The position numbers and the translations under genes are program-made. This document shows, piece after piece, positions 1 through 7,606 of a stretch of DNA of 64,000 nucleotides (the first letter of the stretch is position 1; each line of letters starts with the position of its first letter). The DNA comes from Solobacterium sp. (GTDB taxonomy: Bacteria; Bacillota_I; Bacilli_A; Erysipelotrichales; Erysipelotrichaceae), in the NCBI GenBank assembly GCA_017512725.1, contig JAFWEW010000037.1, positions 38,632 to 102,631 on the forward strand, read 5' to 3'. Below the pieces are notes generated by a model, which made no database searches, had not been told where the DNA came from, and saw only the letters and a list, made by a program, of their open reading frames with translations.

Positions 1-501
1 TCTCTTAAGGACACCGTCATCATATTCCACCGTTACCTGTGTCTTTCCGTCCGGGCCAAGACGATTGTCACCCCGGCGCACTTCTTCCAGACGTCTGGCA
101 AGTCTGTGGGCACAGTCAATCGCAAAGGGCATATAGGATTCGGTTTCATTGCTCGCATAGCCGAACATGATACCCTGGTCTCCTGCGGCGACCTCCTCCT
201 GAGAGACGGCCTGATTGATCTCGGGGCTCTGCCTGTTGACCTTTACGACGACATAGTATTCTTCGTTGAAGCCGATCTCCTTGAGAACGGATTTGGCGAT
301 CGCTTCGTAGTCCAGGACCGCTTTGGTTCCAGCCTCTCCATAGATCAGGATCAGATCATCCTTGATCGTTGCCTCTACTGCCATGTGAGAATCGGGGTCC
401 TGACGGATCGCCTCATCGAGAATGGTATCTGCGATCAGATCGCAGATCTTGTCGGGATGTCCGCTTGTGACGGACTCTGAAGTGAAATACATTTTTGCCA
501 T
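1..501 (-). CDS. metK: S-adenosylmethionine synthetase, 5' part only
   Basis: Makes S-adenosylmethionine from methionine and ATP in the cytosol. The first 167 codons are present; the C-terminal part lies beyond the left edge. The translation starts MAKMYFTSESVTSGHPDKIC, the diagnostic MetK N-terminus with the ATP-binding GHPDK motif, and continues with the conserved stretch around GDQGIMFGYA. The ATG at 499-501 is preceded by a strong GGAAGGAG ribosome site. A long structured leader precedes the gene and probably makes expression respond to SAM. Family identity is certain; only the 3' end is unknown. Confidence 0.97.
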   Translation of the reverse strand, partial: MAKMYFTSESVTSGHPDKICDLIADTILDEAIRQDPDSHMAVEATIKDDLILIYGEAGTKAVLDYEAIAKSVLKEIGFNEEYYVVVKVNRQSPEINQAVSQEEVAAGDQGIMFGYASNETESYMPFAIDCAHRLARRLEEVRRGDNRLGPDGKTQVTVEYDDGVLKR

Positions 502-508
502 ATGAAAA

Positions 509-665
509 AGCTCCTTCCTTTTGTCTTTTGAACAAGCTAGAAAGAGCTTGTGGATGAACTCTTTCTTTATCGATGTCAGCAGTACCACCTTACAGACTTT
601 TTTTGAAAGCAGGCTGGTATGGGGCCAACGAGCTGACTCTCTTGCCCCATTCTTGATAAAAGACA
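509..665 (-). promoter_or_regulatory. Structured metK leader, probable SAM-sensing riboswitch (SAM-I-like)
   Basis: Read on the minus strand, the leader starts with TTTATC (655-660) and closes with GATAAA (566-571), a P1-like stem. Directly after the 5' strand comes AAGA, as in the S-box junction. A second hairpin (TGGGGC with GCCCCA) carries a loop whose GTCAGC can pair with GCTGAC just before the P1 3' strand, a pseudoknot as in SAM-I/SAM-IV riboswitches. A third stem starts ACCA and ends TGGT. Downstream, hairpin ACAAGCT/AGCTTGT (532-551) and an alternative GAAAGAG/CTCTTTC pairing exclude each other, and GAGCTT at the ribosome site can pair with AAGCTC. There is no U-run, so translational control is inferred. 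The class assignment is by eye. Confidence 0.6.
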
Positions 666-670
666 TACCT

Positions 671-698
671 ATTCTGACAGAAAAATGAATCTTGTCAA
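671..698 (-). promoter_or_regulatory. metK promoter
   Basis: On the minus strand there is a perfect -35 TTGACA (693-698), a 16-base spacer and -10 CAGAAT (671-676). This places the transcript start just before the riboswitch P1 stem, which leaves no room for a T-box stem I. Confidence 0.65.
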
Positions 699-748
699 TC
701 GGCTGCCGGCAAAAAGCAGAGGAAAAACTGAGCTATAATATTATTACT

Positions 749-1885
749 ATGAAAGCTCCCTGGACGACAGAAACACAAAACCATATCCGAGAATACACGA
801 TCAGCGGGATTATCATTGCGGCAGTCTGCTTTGCCTTTTTTCACTGGAGCGAAATTGCTTCGTTCCTGGCAGCGATCTGGAAGGCCATGTCCCCGTTTAT
901 CTGGGGTTTCTGTATTGCGTTTATCCTGTCGCCGCTCTGCAGGATGTGTGAAGACCGGTGGCTGGTCGGTCTGAAGATCTCTCCGAAACTGAAACGGGTC
1001 ATTTCGGTCACCGTTTCCCTGATCGTATTCATACTGATCATCACGATGTTCTTCGTGATCCTGATCCCGCAGCTTACCAGCAGCTTTGAAATGTTAATGG
1101 ATTCCATGGACGGATATATCGGAACCGTTCAGAATTTCCTGGACAAGTTCAGCCAGAATAAGGAACTGGATGAGATTCTGATTAAGCTGTATGAGAATTT
1201 AAGGGAAAACATGGTTGGCTGGCTGAGCAGCACCAGCAGTATCGTATCCAAGCTGCTTTCCTATTCCGTTACGTTTGTTAAGGGAATCATCAATTTCCTG
1301 GTGGGCATTATCATTGCCGTTTATCTTCTGATCGACAAGGAGCGCTGGAAGCGGCAGGTAAAGAAGATCGTTTATTCCCTGATGTCTGTAGAGCACGCCG
1401 AAAATGTATTTCATGTCATGCGTCTGACCTCGGATATGCTGGACAGTTTTATCTTCGGCAAGGCACTGGATTCCCTGATCATCGGTATTGCGGCGGCAGT
1501 CTGCTGCAGTCTGATGCAGATACCGTATACACCGCTGATCGCATTTATCGTCGGACTGACCAACATGATCCCGGTCTTCGGTCCGTTTATCGGGGCGGTG
1601 CCCTGTGCGTTTATCCTTCTGATCATCTCACCGGCAAAGGCGCTGGAGTTTATCGTATTTATCCTGATCCTGCAGCAGATTGACGGAAACATTCTCGGCC
1701 CGTATATTCTCGGGGATTCCATGGGACTGCCTCCGGTGTGGATCATGTTTGCTATTATTATCGGCGGTGCTCTCTGGGGTGTTATCGGCATGTTCCTCGG
1801 AGTTCCGGTTTTTTCGGTGATCTATGTGCTCGCAAAAGATCTGATCGAGCGACGGCTGAAGGAACGGCGGATCCGGGTAGAGTAG
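749..1885 (+). CDS. AI-2E/PerM-family membrane transporter
   Basis: A multi-span integral membrane protein of the AI-2E transporter (PerM/YtvI/YdbI) superfamily, about 378 aa. Several hydrophobic segments (residues about 15-60, 85-115, 175-200, 245-360) and the C-terminal family signature GNILGPYILGDSMGLPPVW followed by GALWGVIGMFLGVPVF are visible. Members have been linked to AI-2 export or Na+/H+ antiport; the substrate here cannot be told. The ATG at 749 is chosen because a TATAAT (734-739) ends nine bases before it, which implies a leaderless mRNA; a TTG at 692 would lie upstream of that promoter. It is divergent from metK. Confidence 0.85.
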   Translation: MKAPWTTETQNHIREYTISGIIIAAVCFAFFHWSEIASFLAAIWKAMSPFIWGFCIAFILSPLCRMCEDRWLVGLKISPKLKRVISVTVSLIVFILIITMFFVILIPQLTSSFEMLMDSMDGYIGTVQNFLDKFSQNKELDEILIKLYENLRENMVGWLSSTSSIVSKLLSYSVTFVKGIINFLVGIIIAVYLLIDKERWKRQVKKIVYSLMSVEHAENVFHVMRLTSDMLDSFIFGKALDSLIIGIAAAVCCSLMQIPYTPLIAFIVGLTNMIPVFGPFIGAVPCAFILLIISPAKALEFIVFILILQQIDGNILGPYILGDSMGLPPVWIMFAIIIGGALWGVIGMFLGVPVFSVIYVLAKDLIERRLKERRIRVE

Positions 1886-1894
1886 AAATTACGG

Positions 1895-1922
1895 CTCGTC
1901 TTAACGGACGGGTTTTTCTTTT
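1895..1922 (+). terminator. Rho-independent terminator after the AI-2E-family gene
   Basis: Stem CTCGTC/GACGGG with loop TTAACG, followed by TTTTTCTTTTTTT, ten bases after the stop codon. Confidence 0.75.
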
Positions 1923-1994
1923 TTTAAACGAACGGCATTACGTTATAATTTACCTATCAGGTTTCCAGAAAACCAAACATCATATGGAGGGATT

Positions 1995-3914
1995 ATGAAA
2001 AAACTACTTGCATTTATTTCAGCGGTAGCTTTGGCTGCGTCTCTTGCGGCGTGCGGTACTTCAACGGCACAGCCGGCATCGGATGGTTCCGGAGTATCCG
2101 GTACCTTTACCGGAGAAGCAGCAGGGCAGGGCGGTGAAGGCAATCCTGTCAAAGTTACGCTCACACTTGAGAACTCCGTGATCACCGGGTGTACTGCAGA
2201 AGGTCCGGGCGAAACAGACGGCATCGGATCCAAGGCAATCGATTCCATGCCTGGTGCGATCGCGGAAAGCGGCTCGATTGCAGTTGATACGGTAAGCGGC
2301 GCAACCGTTACCAGCAACGCGATTCTTGCGGCAGCGGCATCGGCACTGGAAAGTGCCGGCCTGAATCCGGAAGACTACAAGAAAGAGGTTGCGGCAGCAC
2401 AGGCATCGGCAGAAGATGTCACCAAGACAGCGGATGTTGTGATCGTCGGCGCAGGCGGTGCCGGCATGACAGCGGCAATCGTTGCCAGTGATGCGGGCAA
2501 AAAAGTCATTATTGTAGAAAGTCAGTCCATGGCTGGCGGAAACTCCGTTCGTTCGACCGGCGGTATGAATGCGGCCAAGACAAAATTCCAGGATGAAAAT
2601 GAATTTGGAGAGAGCGCAGGCGTTGAAAAGACCCTGAAATCTGCAGATTCCTTCACCGGAACAAATGAAGAGACGATCAAGGATCTTGCAAAGACGGTCA
2701 GTGAACAGTGGACCGCCTATCAGGCTTCTCCGGAAGGCTATTACGATTCTGTTGAACTGTTCGAACTTGATACCATGATCGGCGGTAAGGGCCTCAATGA
2801 TCCGGAACTGGTCAAGACCCTTGCGGAAAAGAGTGAGAGCGCAATTGACTGGCTCGATGAGATCGGCGCAGAACTCCATAATGTCGCAGCGTTCGGCGGT
2901 GCCAGCGTTAAGCGTATCCACCGTCCGGTCAACGCGGAAGGCAAGGTAGTCTCGGTTGGTGCGTATGTCATTCCGATTCTGGAAAAGAACCTGAATGACC
3001 GCGGCATCGAAGTGCTCTATGAGACAACCGCAAACAAGATCATTATGGACGGCGGCAAGGCAGTCGGTATTGAAGCGGTTACCTCTGCCGGAGGAAAAGT
3101 CACAATCAACGCCGGTGCGGTTATTCTTGCGGCAGGCGGATTCGGTGCCAACAACGATATGGTTGTTGCCCAGAACCATCCGGAGCTCAAAGGATACATC
3201 ACGACAAATGCGGCCGGTATTCTCGGTCAGGGAATCGATATGGGCGTTGAGGTCGGCGCAGCTACCGTCGACATGGATCAGATCCAGCTTCACCCGACCG
3301 TACACGTGGCAGATGACGGCAGTGCAAATCTGATCACGGAAGGTCTGCGCGGAGACGGTGCAATTCTCGTCAACGCGGAAGGTCTGCGTTTCTATGATGA
3401 AGTCAGCACCCGTGACAAGGTATCCGATGCCGAAAACAATCAGACCGGCGGTTATGCATGGCTGATCGTTGACCAGAAAATGCTGGACGCAAGTGCAGTC
3501 ATCCAGGGCTATGTTTCCAAAGGCTGGACCGTAACCGGAGAGACCGCGGAAGATCTGGCAAAGGAAATGGATATGGACGGCGCCGTTCTTGCGGAAACCA
3601 TTGAAAAGTGGAACGCCTGTGTTGAAGCCAAGGAAGATGCAGAGTTCGGAAGAACCTCCTTCGCAGAAAAGCTGGAAGGTCCGTTCTATGCACTGACCGT
3701 ACAGCCGGGTATTCACCACACCATGGGCGGATTAAAGATCAACAGCAATGCGGAAGTACTGAAGGAAGACGGTTCTGCAATTACCGGCCTGTTTGCGGCA
3801 GGCGAGATCACCGGCGGCGTACACGGTGCCAACCGTCTCGGCGGAAACGCAGTTGCGGACTTCATCGTCTACGGACGCATCGCAGGCGAAAGCGCAGCGA
3901 ATTACCTCAAATAA
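1995..3914 (+). CDS. Lipid-anchored FMN/FAD flavoprotein, fumarate-reductase-type extracellular reductase
   Basis: A 639-aa exported flavoprotein. Residues 1-20 are a lipoprotein signal with the lipobox LAAC (Cys20). Residues about 35-115 form an FMN-binding domain with SGATVTS (101-107), the site of covalent FMN attachment by ApbE. From about 145 an FAD domain begins with GAGGAG (152-157). The residues known for flavocytochrome fumarate reductases are visible: LHPT, the Arg in STRDK, the His pair in GIHHTMGG and the Arg in GANRLGGNA. Such proteins reduce fumarate, urocanate or related enoates outside the membrane in anaerobic Gram-positives. No cytochrome domain is present, so electrons probably arrive from a flavin-based chain. 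A TATAAT lies at 1944-1949 and GGAGGG precedes the ATG. It is a single-gene unit bounded by terminators. The exact substrate is unknown. Confidence 0.9.
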   Translation: MKKLLAFISAVALAASLAACGTSTAQPASDGSGVSGTFTGEAAGQGGEGNPVKVTLTLENSVITGCTAEGPGETDGIGSKAIDSMPGAIAESGSIAVDTVSGATVTSNAILAAAASALESAGLNPEDYKKEVAAAQASAEDVTKTADVVIVGAGGAGMTAAIVASDAGKKVIIVESQSMAGGNSVRSTGGMNAAKTKFQDENEFGESAGVEKTLKSADSFTGTNEETIKDLAKTVSEQWTAYQASPEGYYDSVELFELDTMIGGKGLNDPELVKTLAEKSESAIDWLDEIGAELHNVAAFGGASVKRIHRPVNAEGKVVSVGAYVIPILEKNLNDRGIEVLYETTANKIIMDGGKAVGIEAVTSAGGKVTINAGAVILAAGGFGANNDMVVAQNHPELKGYITTNAAGILGQGIDMGVEVGAATVDMDQIQLHPTVHVADDGSANLITEGLRGDGAILVNAEGLRFYDEVSTRDKVSDAENNQTGGYAWLIVDQKMLDASAVIQGYVSKGWTVTGETAEDLAKEMDMDGAVLAETIEKWNACVEAKEDAEFGRTSFAEKLEGPFYALTVQPGIHHTMGGLKINSNAEVLKEDGSAITGLFAAGEITGGVHGANRLGGNAVADFIVYGRIAGESAANYLK

Positions 3915-3941
3915 TACAGAACTCAAAACGAGTTAATACAG

Positions 3942-3977
3942 ACTGCCGTTCTGCGGATATGCAAAGCGGCAGTTTTT
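3942..3977 (+). terminator. Terminator of the flavoprotein gene
   Basis: ACTGCCG pairs with CGGCAGT, followed by TTTTT; it begins 27 bases after the stop codon. Confidence 0.8.
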
Positions 3978-3987
3978 ACATGCATGC

Positions 3988-4033
3988 GAAAAAGAAAAAC
4001 ATCAGCCGGTTCCGAATCGGAACGGGCTGATGT
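3988..4033 (-). terminator. Terminator of glnN
   Basis: Long inverted repeat ACATCAGCC...GGCTGATGT (3999-4033) with an inner GTTCCG/CGGAAC stem; on the minus strand it runs into TTTTTCTTTTTC. Confidence 0.85.
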
Positions 4034-4042
4034 TGATATGAA

Positions 4043-6130
4043 TTACAGAGAGAACAGCATCTCTTCGTAGCTGGGCACCCGGTAGAATTCCTTCGAAGCG
4101 ATTACTTCATAGCGGTCAATGCAGGCACGGAGCCGGTTCATCCGGTCGTTGATTTCGCCGTACATCCTGCGGCCGGCCTTTTCACTGGATTTTTCCGTGA
4201 GAACATCCTGGTATTCCTTCTCCAGATCAAGCATCTGGGTATATACCTGATCGATCAGCTTTGTGAGTTCGGAAGAGCGGTCCTTGAGGAATTTCGGCGG
4301 TTTGGCAGCTGCGCTCATGGCTTCTGCATAGAACTTCATTTCCGCACTCATCGCCGGCAGGACCAGTTTCCGTACCATGGACAGCATCGTTTTGACTTCA
4401 ATTCCCATGATGGAAACATACTGATCAGCGTAGATCGCTTTACGTGCCGCAAGTTCCTTTTCGGTATAGATTCCAAGCCCCGTAAGCATCTCGATCGTCT
4501 TTTCATCATCCAGTACATCGATGCTTTCAATGAATGAGGTGATATTTGGAAGACCTCTGCGTTCGGCTTCCTTGACCCATTCCTGGGAATAGCCGTCTCC
4601 GGAGAACAGCACCCGCTTGTGGGAATCGATGATGCCGCGGCAGATTTCCAGTGCTTTGGCACGCACATCCTGCAGGTATTTCAGGCCTTCCAGCTGTTCG
4701 GAGATCTCGTTAAGCGAATCGGCCATGATGGCGTTGAGTACGGTGTTGACAACCGCTGCCGACATTGAGGATCCCAGCATGCGGAATTCGAACTTGTTTC
4801 CGGTGAAGGCGATCGGTGCGGTACGGTTGCGGTCGGAGTTGTCGTGGGGAATATAGGACAGACCGGAAATCGGACTGAACTCGGAACGGGAATCTTTCGG
4901 CATCTTTGCCTTGTCTCCCATATAGAGACCGTAAAGGATCTGTTCGATATAGCTGCCCATGTAAATGGAGATGATTGCCGGCGGCGCTTCACATCCGCCC
5001 AGACGATGATCATTTCCGGCACTGCTGGCACTCATGCGCAGAAGTTTTGCGTTTTCGTCGACTGCCTTGATAAAGGCACAGACAAACATCAGGAACCGGA
5101 TATTTTCTGCCGGCTTTTCGCCCGGAGAAAACAGGTTCTGGCCGGTATCGGTCATGATCGACCAGTTGTTGTGCTTGCCGGAACCGTTGATACCTTCGAA
5201 CGGTTTTTCATGAAGCAGACATGCAAGGTCATGCTTTTCCGCGGTGCGGGTAAGGATTTCCATGATGAGCTGGTTGTCATCGACTGCCATATTGCAGTTG
5301 GAATACACCGGTGCCAGTTCAAACTGACCGGGAGCGACTTCGTTGTGTTCCGTCTTGGCATAAATGCCCAGCTTCCACAGTTCATTGTCGACATCACTCA
5401 TAAACTCCGAGACCCGTCTTGGAAGGGAGCCGAAGTAGTGATCCGAAAGCTCCTGTCCCTTGGATGCCTGTGCGCCGAACAGGGTGCGGCCAGTCAGCTT
5501 CAGGTCCGGACGGAGTTCAAAGTGCGTTTTATCGATCAGGAAGTATTCCTGTTCGAGGCCGACGACCGGTGTACAGGAACGGACATCCTTGTCGCCGAGC
5601 AGGTTGACCATGCGGGTGGATGCTTCAGAAAGGGCCTTGATGGATTTCAGAAGCGGGTCTTTCTTATCCAGAGATTCTCCGTTGTAGGAAACAAATACGG
5701 TCGGGATGCAGAGCACGTTGTCTTTGATAAATGCAGGGCTGGTCACATCCCAGTAGGTATAGCCTCTTGCCTCAAAGGTGGCACGAAGACCGCCGCTTGG
5801 AAAGCTGGACGCATCCGGTTCCCCCTTGATGAGATTCTTTCCCGAAAAGTGCGTCATCGGTTCGCCATTGCTGTCCGGATCGATAAATGCATCATGTTTT
5901 TCGGCAGTGGTTCCGGTCAGAGGCTGGAACCAGTGCGTATAATGGGTGGCGCCGTTATCCAGTGCCCAGCGCTTCATGGCATGAGCGATGGAGTCTGCCG
6001 TCGGACGATCCAGTGTTCCTTCATTCGCAACGGTTTTTTTCCAGGAAAGATAGACGGGCTTTGGGAGCCGTTCTTTCATCGTGGATTCTGAGAATACCAG
6101 TGAACCAAAGTCTTCAAAAGGCTTTTCCAT
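4043..6130 (-). CDS. glnN: Glutamine synthetase, type III
   Basis: ATP-dependent synthesis of glutamine from glutamate and ammonium. At about 695 aa it fits the GSIII family (about 700-730 aa) and not GSI or GSII (350-470 aa). Recognisable GSIII stretches are the N-terminal FGSLVFSESTMKERLP, GLEQEYFLID (catalytic Glu, metal binding), EVAPGQFELAP, the GINGSGKHNNWS loop and SAGNDHRLGG. The start is the ATG at 6128-6130 behind GGGGA; a TTG two codons upstream is less likely. It is transcribed alone with its own terminator, behind an A/T-rich region that carries a 13-bp palindrome. Confidence 0.95.
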   Translation of the reverse strand: MEKPFEDFGSLVFSESTMKERLPKPVYLSWKKTVANEGTLDRPTADSIAHAMKRWALDNGATHYTHWFQPLTGTTAEKHDAFIDPDSNGEPMTHFSGKNLIKGEPDASSFPSGGLRATFEARGYTYWDVTSPAFIKDNVLCIPTVFVSYNGESLDKKDPLLKSIKALSEASTRMVNLLGDKDVRSCTPVVGLEQEYFLIDKTHFELRPDLKLTGRTLFGAQASKGQELSDHYFGSLPRRVSEFMSDVDNELWKLGIYAKTEHNEVAPGQFELAPVYSNCNMAVDDNQLIMEILTRTAEKHDLACLLHEKPFEGINGSGKHNNWSIMTDTGQNLFSPGEKPAENIRFLMFVCAFIKAVDENAKLLRMSASSAGNDHRLGGCEAPPAIISIYMGSYIEQILYGLYMGDKAKMPKDSRSEFSPISGLSYIPHDNSDRNRTAPIAFTGNKFEFRMLGSSMSAAVVNTVLNAIMADSLNEISEQLEGLKYLQDVRAKALEICRGIIDSHKRVLFSGDGYSQEWVKEAERRGLPNITSFIESIDVLDDEKTIEMLTGLGIYTEKELAARKAIYADQYVSIMGIEVKTMLSMVRKLVLPAMSAEMKFYAEAMSAAAKPPKFLKDRSSELTKLIDQVYTQMLDLEKEYQDVLTEKSSEKAGRRMYGEINDRMNRLRACIDRYEVIASKEFYRVPSYEEMLFSL

Positions 6131-6150
6131 AAACAAATTCCCCTTTATGG

Positions 6151-6163
6151 GTTCATTTTGAAC
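6151..6163. promoter_or_regulatory. Palindrome upstream of glnN, candidate operator
   Basis: GTTCA-TTT-TGAAC, a perfect 5-bp inverted repeat with 3-base spacer, 21 bases before the glnN start in A/T-rich DNA. It does not match the GlnR box (TGTNA-N7-TNACA), so the protein that would bind it is unknown. Confidence 0.35.
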
Positions 6164-6281
6164 TGAAAAATCAGAAAATCAACCAAAAACCCAAAAAATT
6201 CTTAAAAATTGCAGCAAAAAAACAAAATATGAGCTTAAATCTGATTTTTGAACAGGAAATCACTGCGATTTTTTCCGGGAA

Positions 6282-6307
6282 AAGAAAAATTCGCGTTTCC
6301 GCGAATT
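6282..6307 (-). terminator. Terminator of the NifU-like gene
   Basis: AATTCGCG-TTTC-CGCGAATT followed on the minus strand by TTTTTCTTT; it overlaps the stop codon of the gene. Confidence 0.85.
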
Positions 6308-6617
6308 AATACCAGGAATATCCGCTGCCGTTGCCGACACCGTAGCCGTCATATCCAACCGGAGAATCCAGTTTCACTTCCCTGACCTCCGGTACCTCAT
6401 CCAGCAGGATTGCCTGAATGCCGTCGGTCAGCGTTGCGTCAAGCGCCATACAGCCGGCACATGCCCCAAGCATGCGTACGGTGACAACACCGTCCTGGAA
6501 ATCAACCAGTTCCACATCGCCGCCGTCCTGCTGAATATAGGGACGGATCTTATTGATCGTTTTTTCGATACGTTCCAGCACATCGCTGGAAACCGTGTTT
6601 TTTTCCTGTTCGCTCAT
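6306..6617 (-). CDS. NifU C-terminal-domain iron-sulfur scaffold protein
   Basis: A 103-aa protein consisting of one NifU C-terminal (Nfu) domain. The signature is RPYIQQDGGDVELVDF followed by the Fe-S-ligating CAGC pair in GACAGCMALDATL. Nfu proteins carry a [4Fe-4S] cluster for delivery to target enzymes. The start at 6617 has an AGAGG ribosome site; the open frame continues upstream without a better signal. It lies 22 bases downstream of the PAP2-like gene on the same strand and probably shares its transcript. The unusual Gly/Tyr-rich C-terminal tail (after about residue 85) has no known role. Confidence 0.9.
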   Translation of the reverse strand: MSEQEKNTVSSDVLERIEKTINKIRPYIQQDGGDVELVDFQDGVVTVRMLGACAGCMALDATLTDGIQAILLDEVPEVREVKLDSPVGYDGYGVGNGSGYSWY

Positions 6618-6639
6618 TGTTCTCTGCCTCTTTTTGTAA

Positions 6640-7095
6640 TTACAGACCAAAATGGAAAATCAGTGCAATCATAACGCCAAGCACCAGACCGCCGAAGATT
6701 TCCTTCCATTTGTGGCCCAGTACTTCTTTCAGCTTCGTCTGATAGATCGGATCATCAAACTCCGTGTGCAGATTTTCCTGAACGTCCTTTACCAGCTGCT
6801 GGGTAACCCGGATGTTCTGTCCGCTATAATAGCGCACATTTGCGGCATCGTAAATTACAATGACCGCCAGCGCAAGCGTTACCGCAAAGATCGTGGAACT
6901 GAACCGTTCCTGCAGTCCTACGGACATTGCCAGGGCACTGACCAGTGCTGTATGGGAACTTGGCATTCCGCCGCTGTCGATCAGAAGATGGAGCTTCCAC
7001 TTCCGCTTTCGGATATAGTAGATAATCGGTTTCAGCAGCTGCGCAAGAACTGCGGACAGAATTGCTGACCAGAATGGATACATCGACTTAATCAT
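6640..7095 (-). CDS. Divergent PAP2-family (DUF212, YuiD-like) membrane protein
   Basis: About 151 aa with three or four hydrophobic segments. The signature LIDSGGMPSSHTALVSALA, with the SGGMPSSHT phosphatase-like box, and IYDAANVRYYSG identify the DUF212 family, a divergent acid-phosphatase/vanadium-haloperoxidase branch whose substrate is unknown. The ATG at 7093-7095 follows GAGG with a 6-base spacer. It is the first gene of a two-gene unit with the NifU-like scaffold. Confidence 0.85.
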   Translation of the reverse strand: MIKSMYPFWSAILSAVLAQLLKPIIYYIRKRKWKLHLLIDSGGMPSSHTALVSALAMSVGLQERFSSTIFAVTLALAVIVIYDAANVRYYSGQNIRVTQQLVKDVQENLHTEFDDPIYQTKLKEVLGHKWKEIFGGLVLGVMIALIFHFGL

Positions 7096-7234
7096 TTCAA
7101 ACCTCACATGGAAGTATATCACAACACCGACAGCGGGGAAGAAGGATCTGAGGATACGGATTGAAACACTTAAAGTGGTTTTCCGATACCCATATAAAAT
7201 GGAAGTAGTGTAAAATTACGAATAGGAGTTAAAA

Positions 7235-7606
7235 ATGCAGTATCGTATCGGACAGACAGCAGAAGGCAAAGTAACCGGCATTCAGCCATACGGGGCGTTT
7301 GTAATGCTGGACCGGCAGACCAGCGGACTGATTCATATTTCGGAGATCAGTGACGGGTATGTCAGGGATATCAGCCGGTATGTTAAAGTTGGAGATACGG
7401 TTACCGTCAAGATCATCGATTTTGACGCCGCTGCAGGTCAGGCGCGGCTTTCTCTGAAAGCGCTGCATCATTCGAATTCCAGAAGCCGCAGAAGACCAAT
7501 GAATCGAAAGGCGGAACTGCCGCCGAATCATATCGGTTTTTCTTCCATCGCCGCAATGATGGAACAATGGATCTTGGAGTCAGAAGAAGGAGAAAACAAA
7601 AAATGA
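7235..7606 (+). CDS. S1-domain RNA-binding protein (YugI/GSP13/CvfD type)
   Basis: A 123-aa protein. Residues 1-75 are an S1 RNA-binding domain: IGQTAEGKVTGIQPYGAFVM, LIHISEISDGYV, the KVGDTV turn and ARLSLKAL. Residues 80-95 are Arg-rich. Related proteins bind ribosomes or mRNA and influence stress responses. AGGAG precedes the ATG. Its stop codon overlaps the pgi start as ATGA (7603-7606), so the two genes are translationally coupled. Confidence 0.88.
   Translation: MQYRIGQTAEGKVTGIQPYGAFVMLDRQTSGLIHISEISDGYVRDISRYVKVGDTVTVKIIDFDAAAGQARLSLKALHHSNSRSRRRPMNRKAELPPNHIGFSSIAAMMEQWILESEEGENKK

Noticed and set aside
509..665. T-box riboswitch in the metK leader, because GGTGGTACTGC resembles the T-box sequence
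   Set aside because: The promoter TTGACA...CAGAAT starts the RNA immediately before the element, so there is no room for stem I and its specifier loop; the P1 closure and loop pseudoknot fit a SAM-type aptamer better.
2061..3719. 552-codon open frame on the minus strand opposite the flavoprotein gene
   Set aside because: Antisense shadow of a gene with clear FMN/FAD motifs and a good ribosome site.
4844..6091. 415-codon open frame opposite glnN
   Set aside because: Antisense to a full-length GSIII with all motifs.
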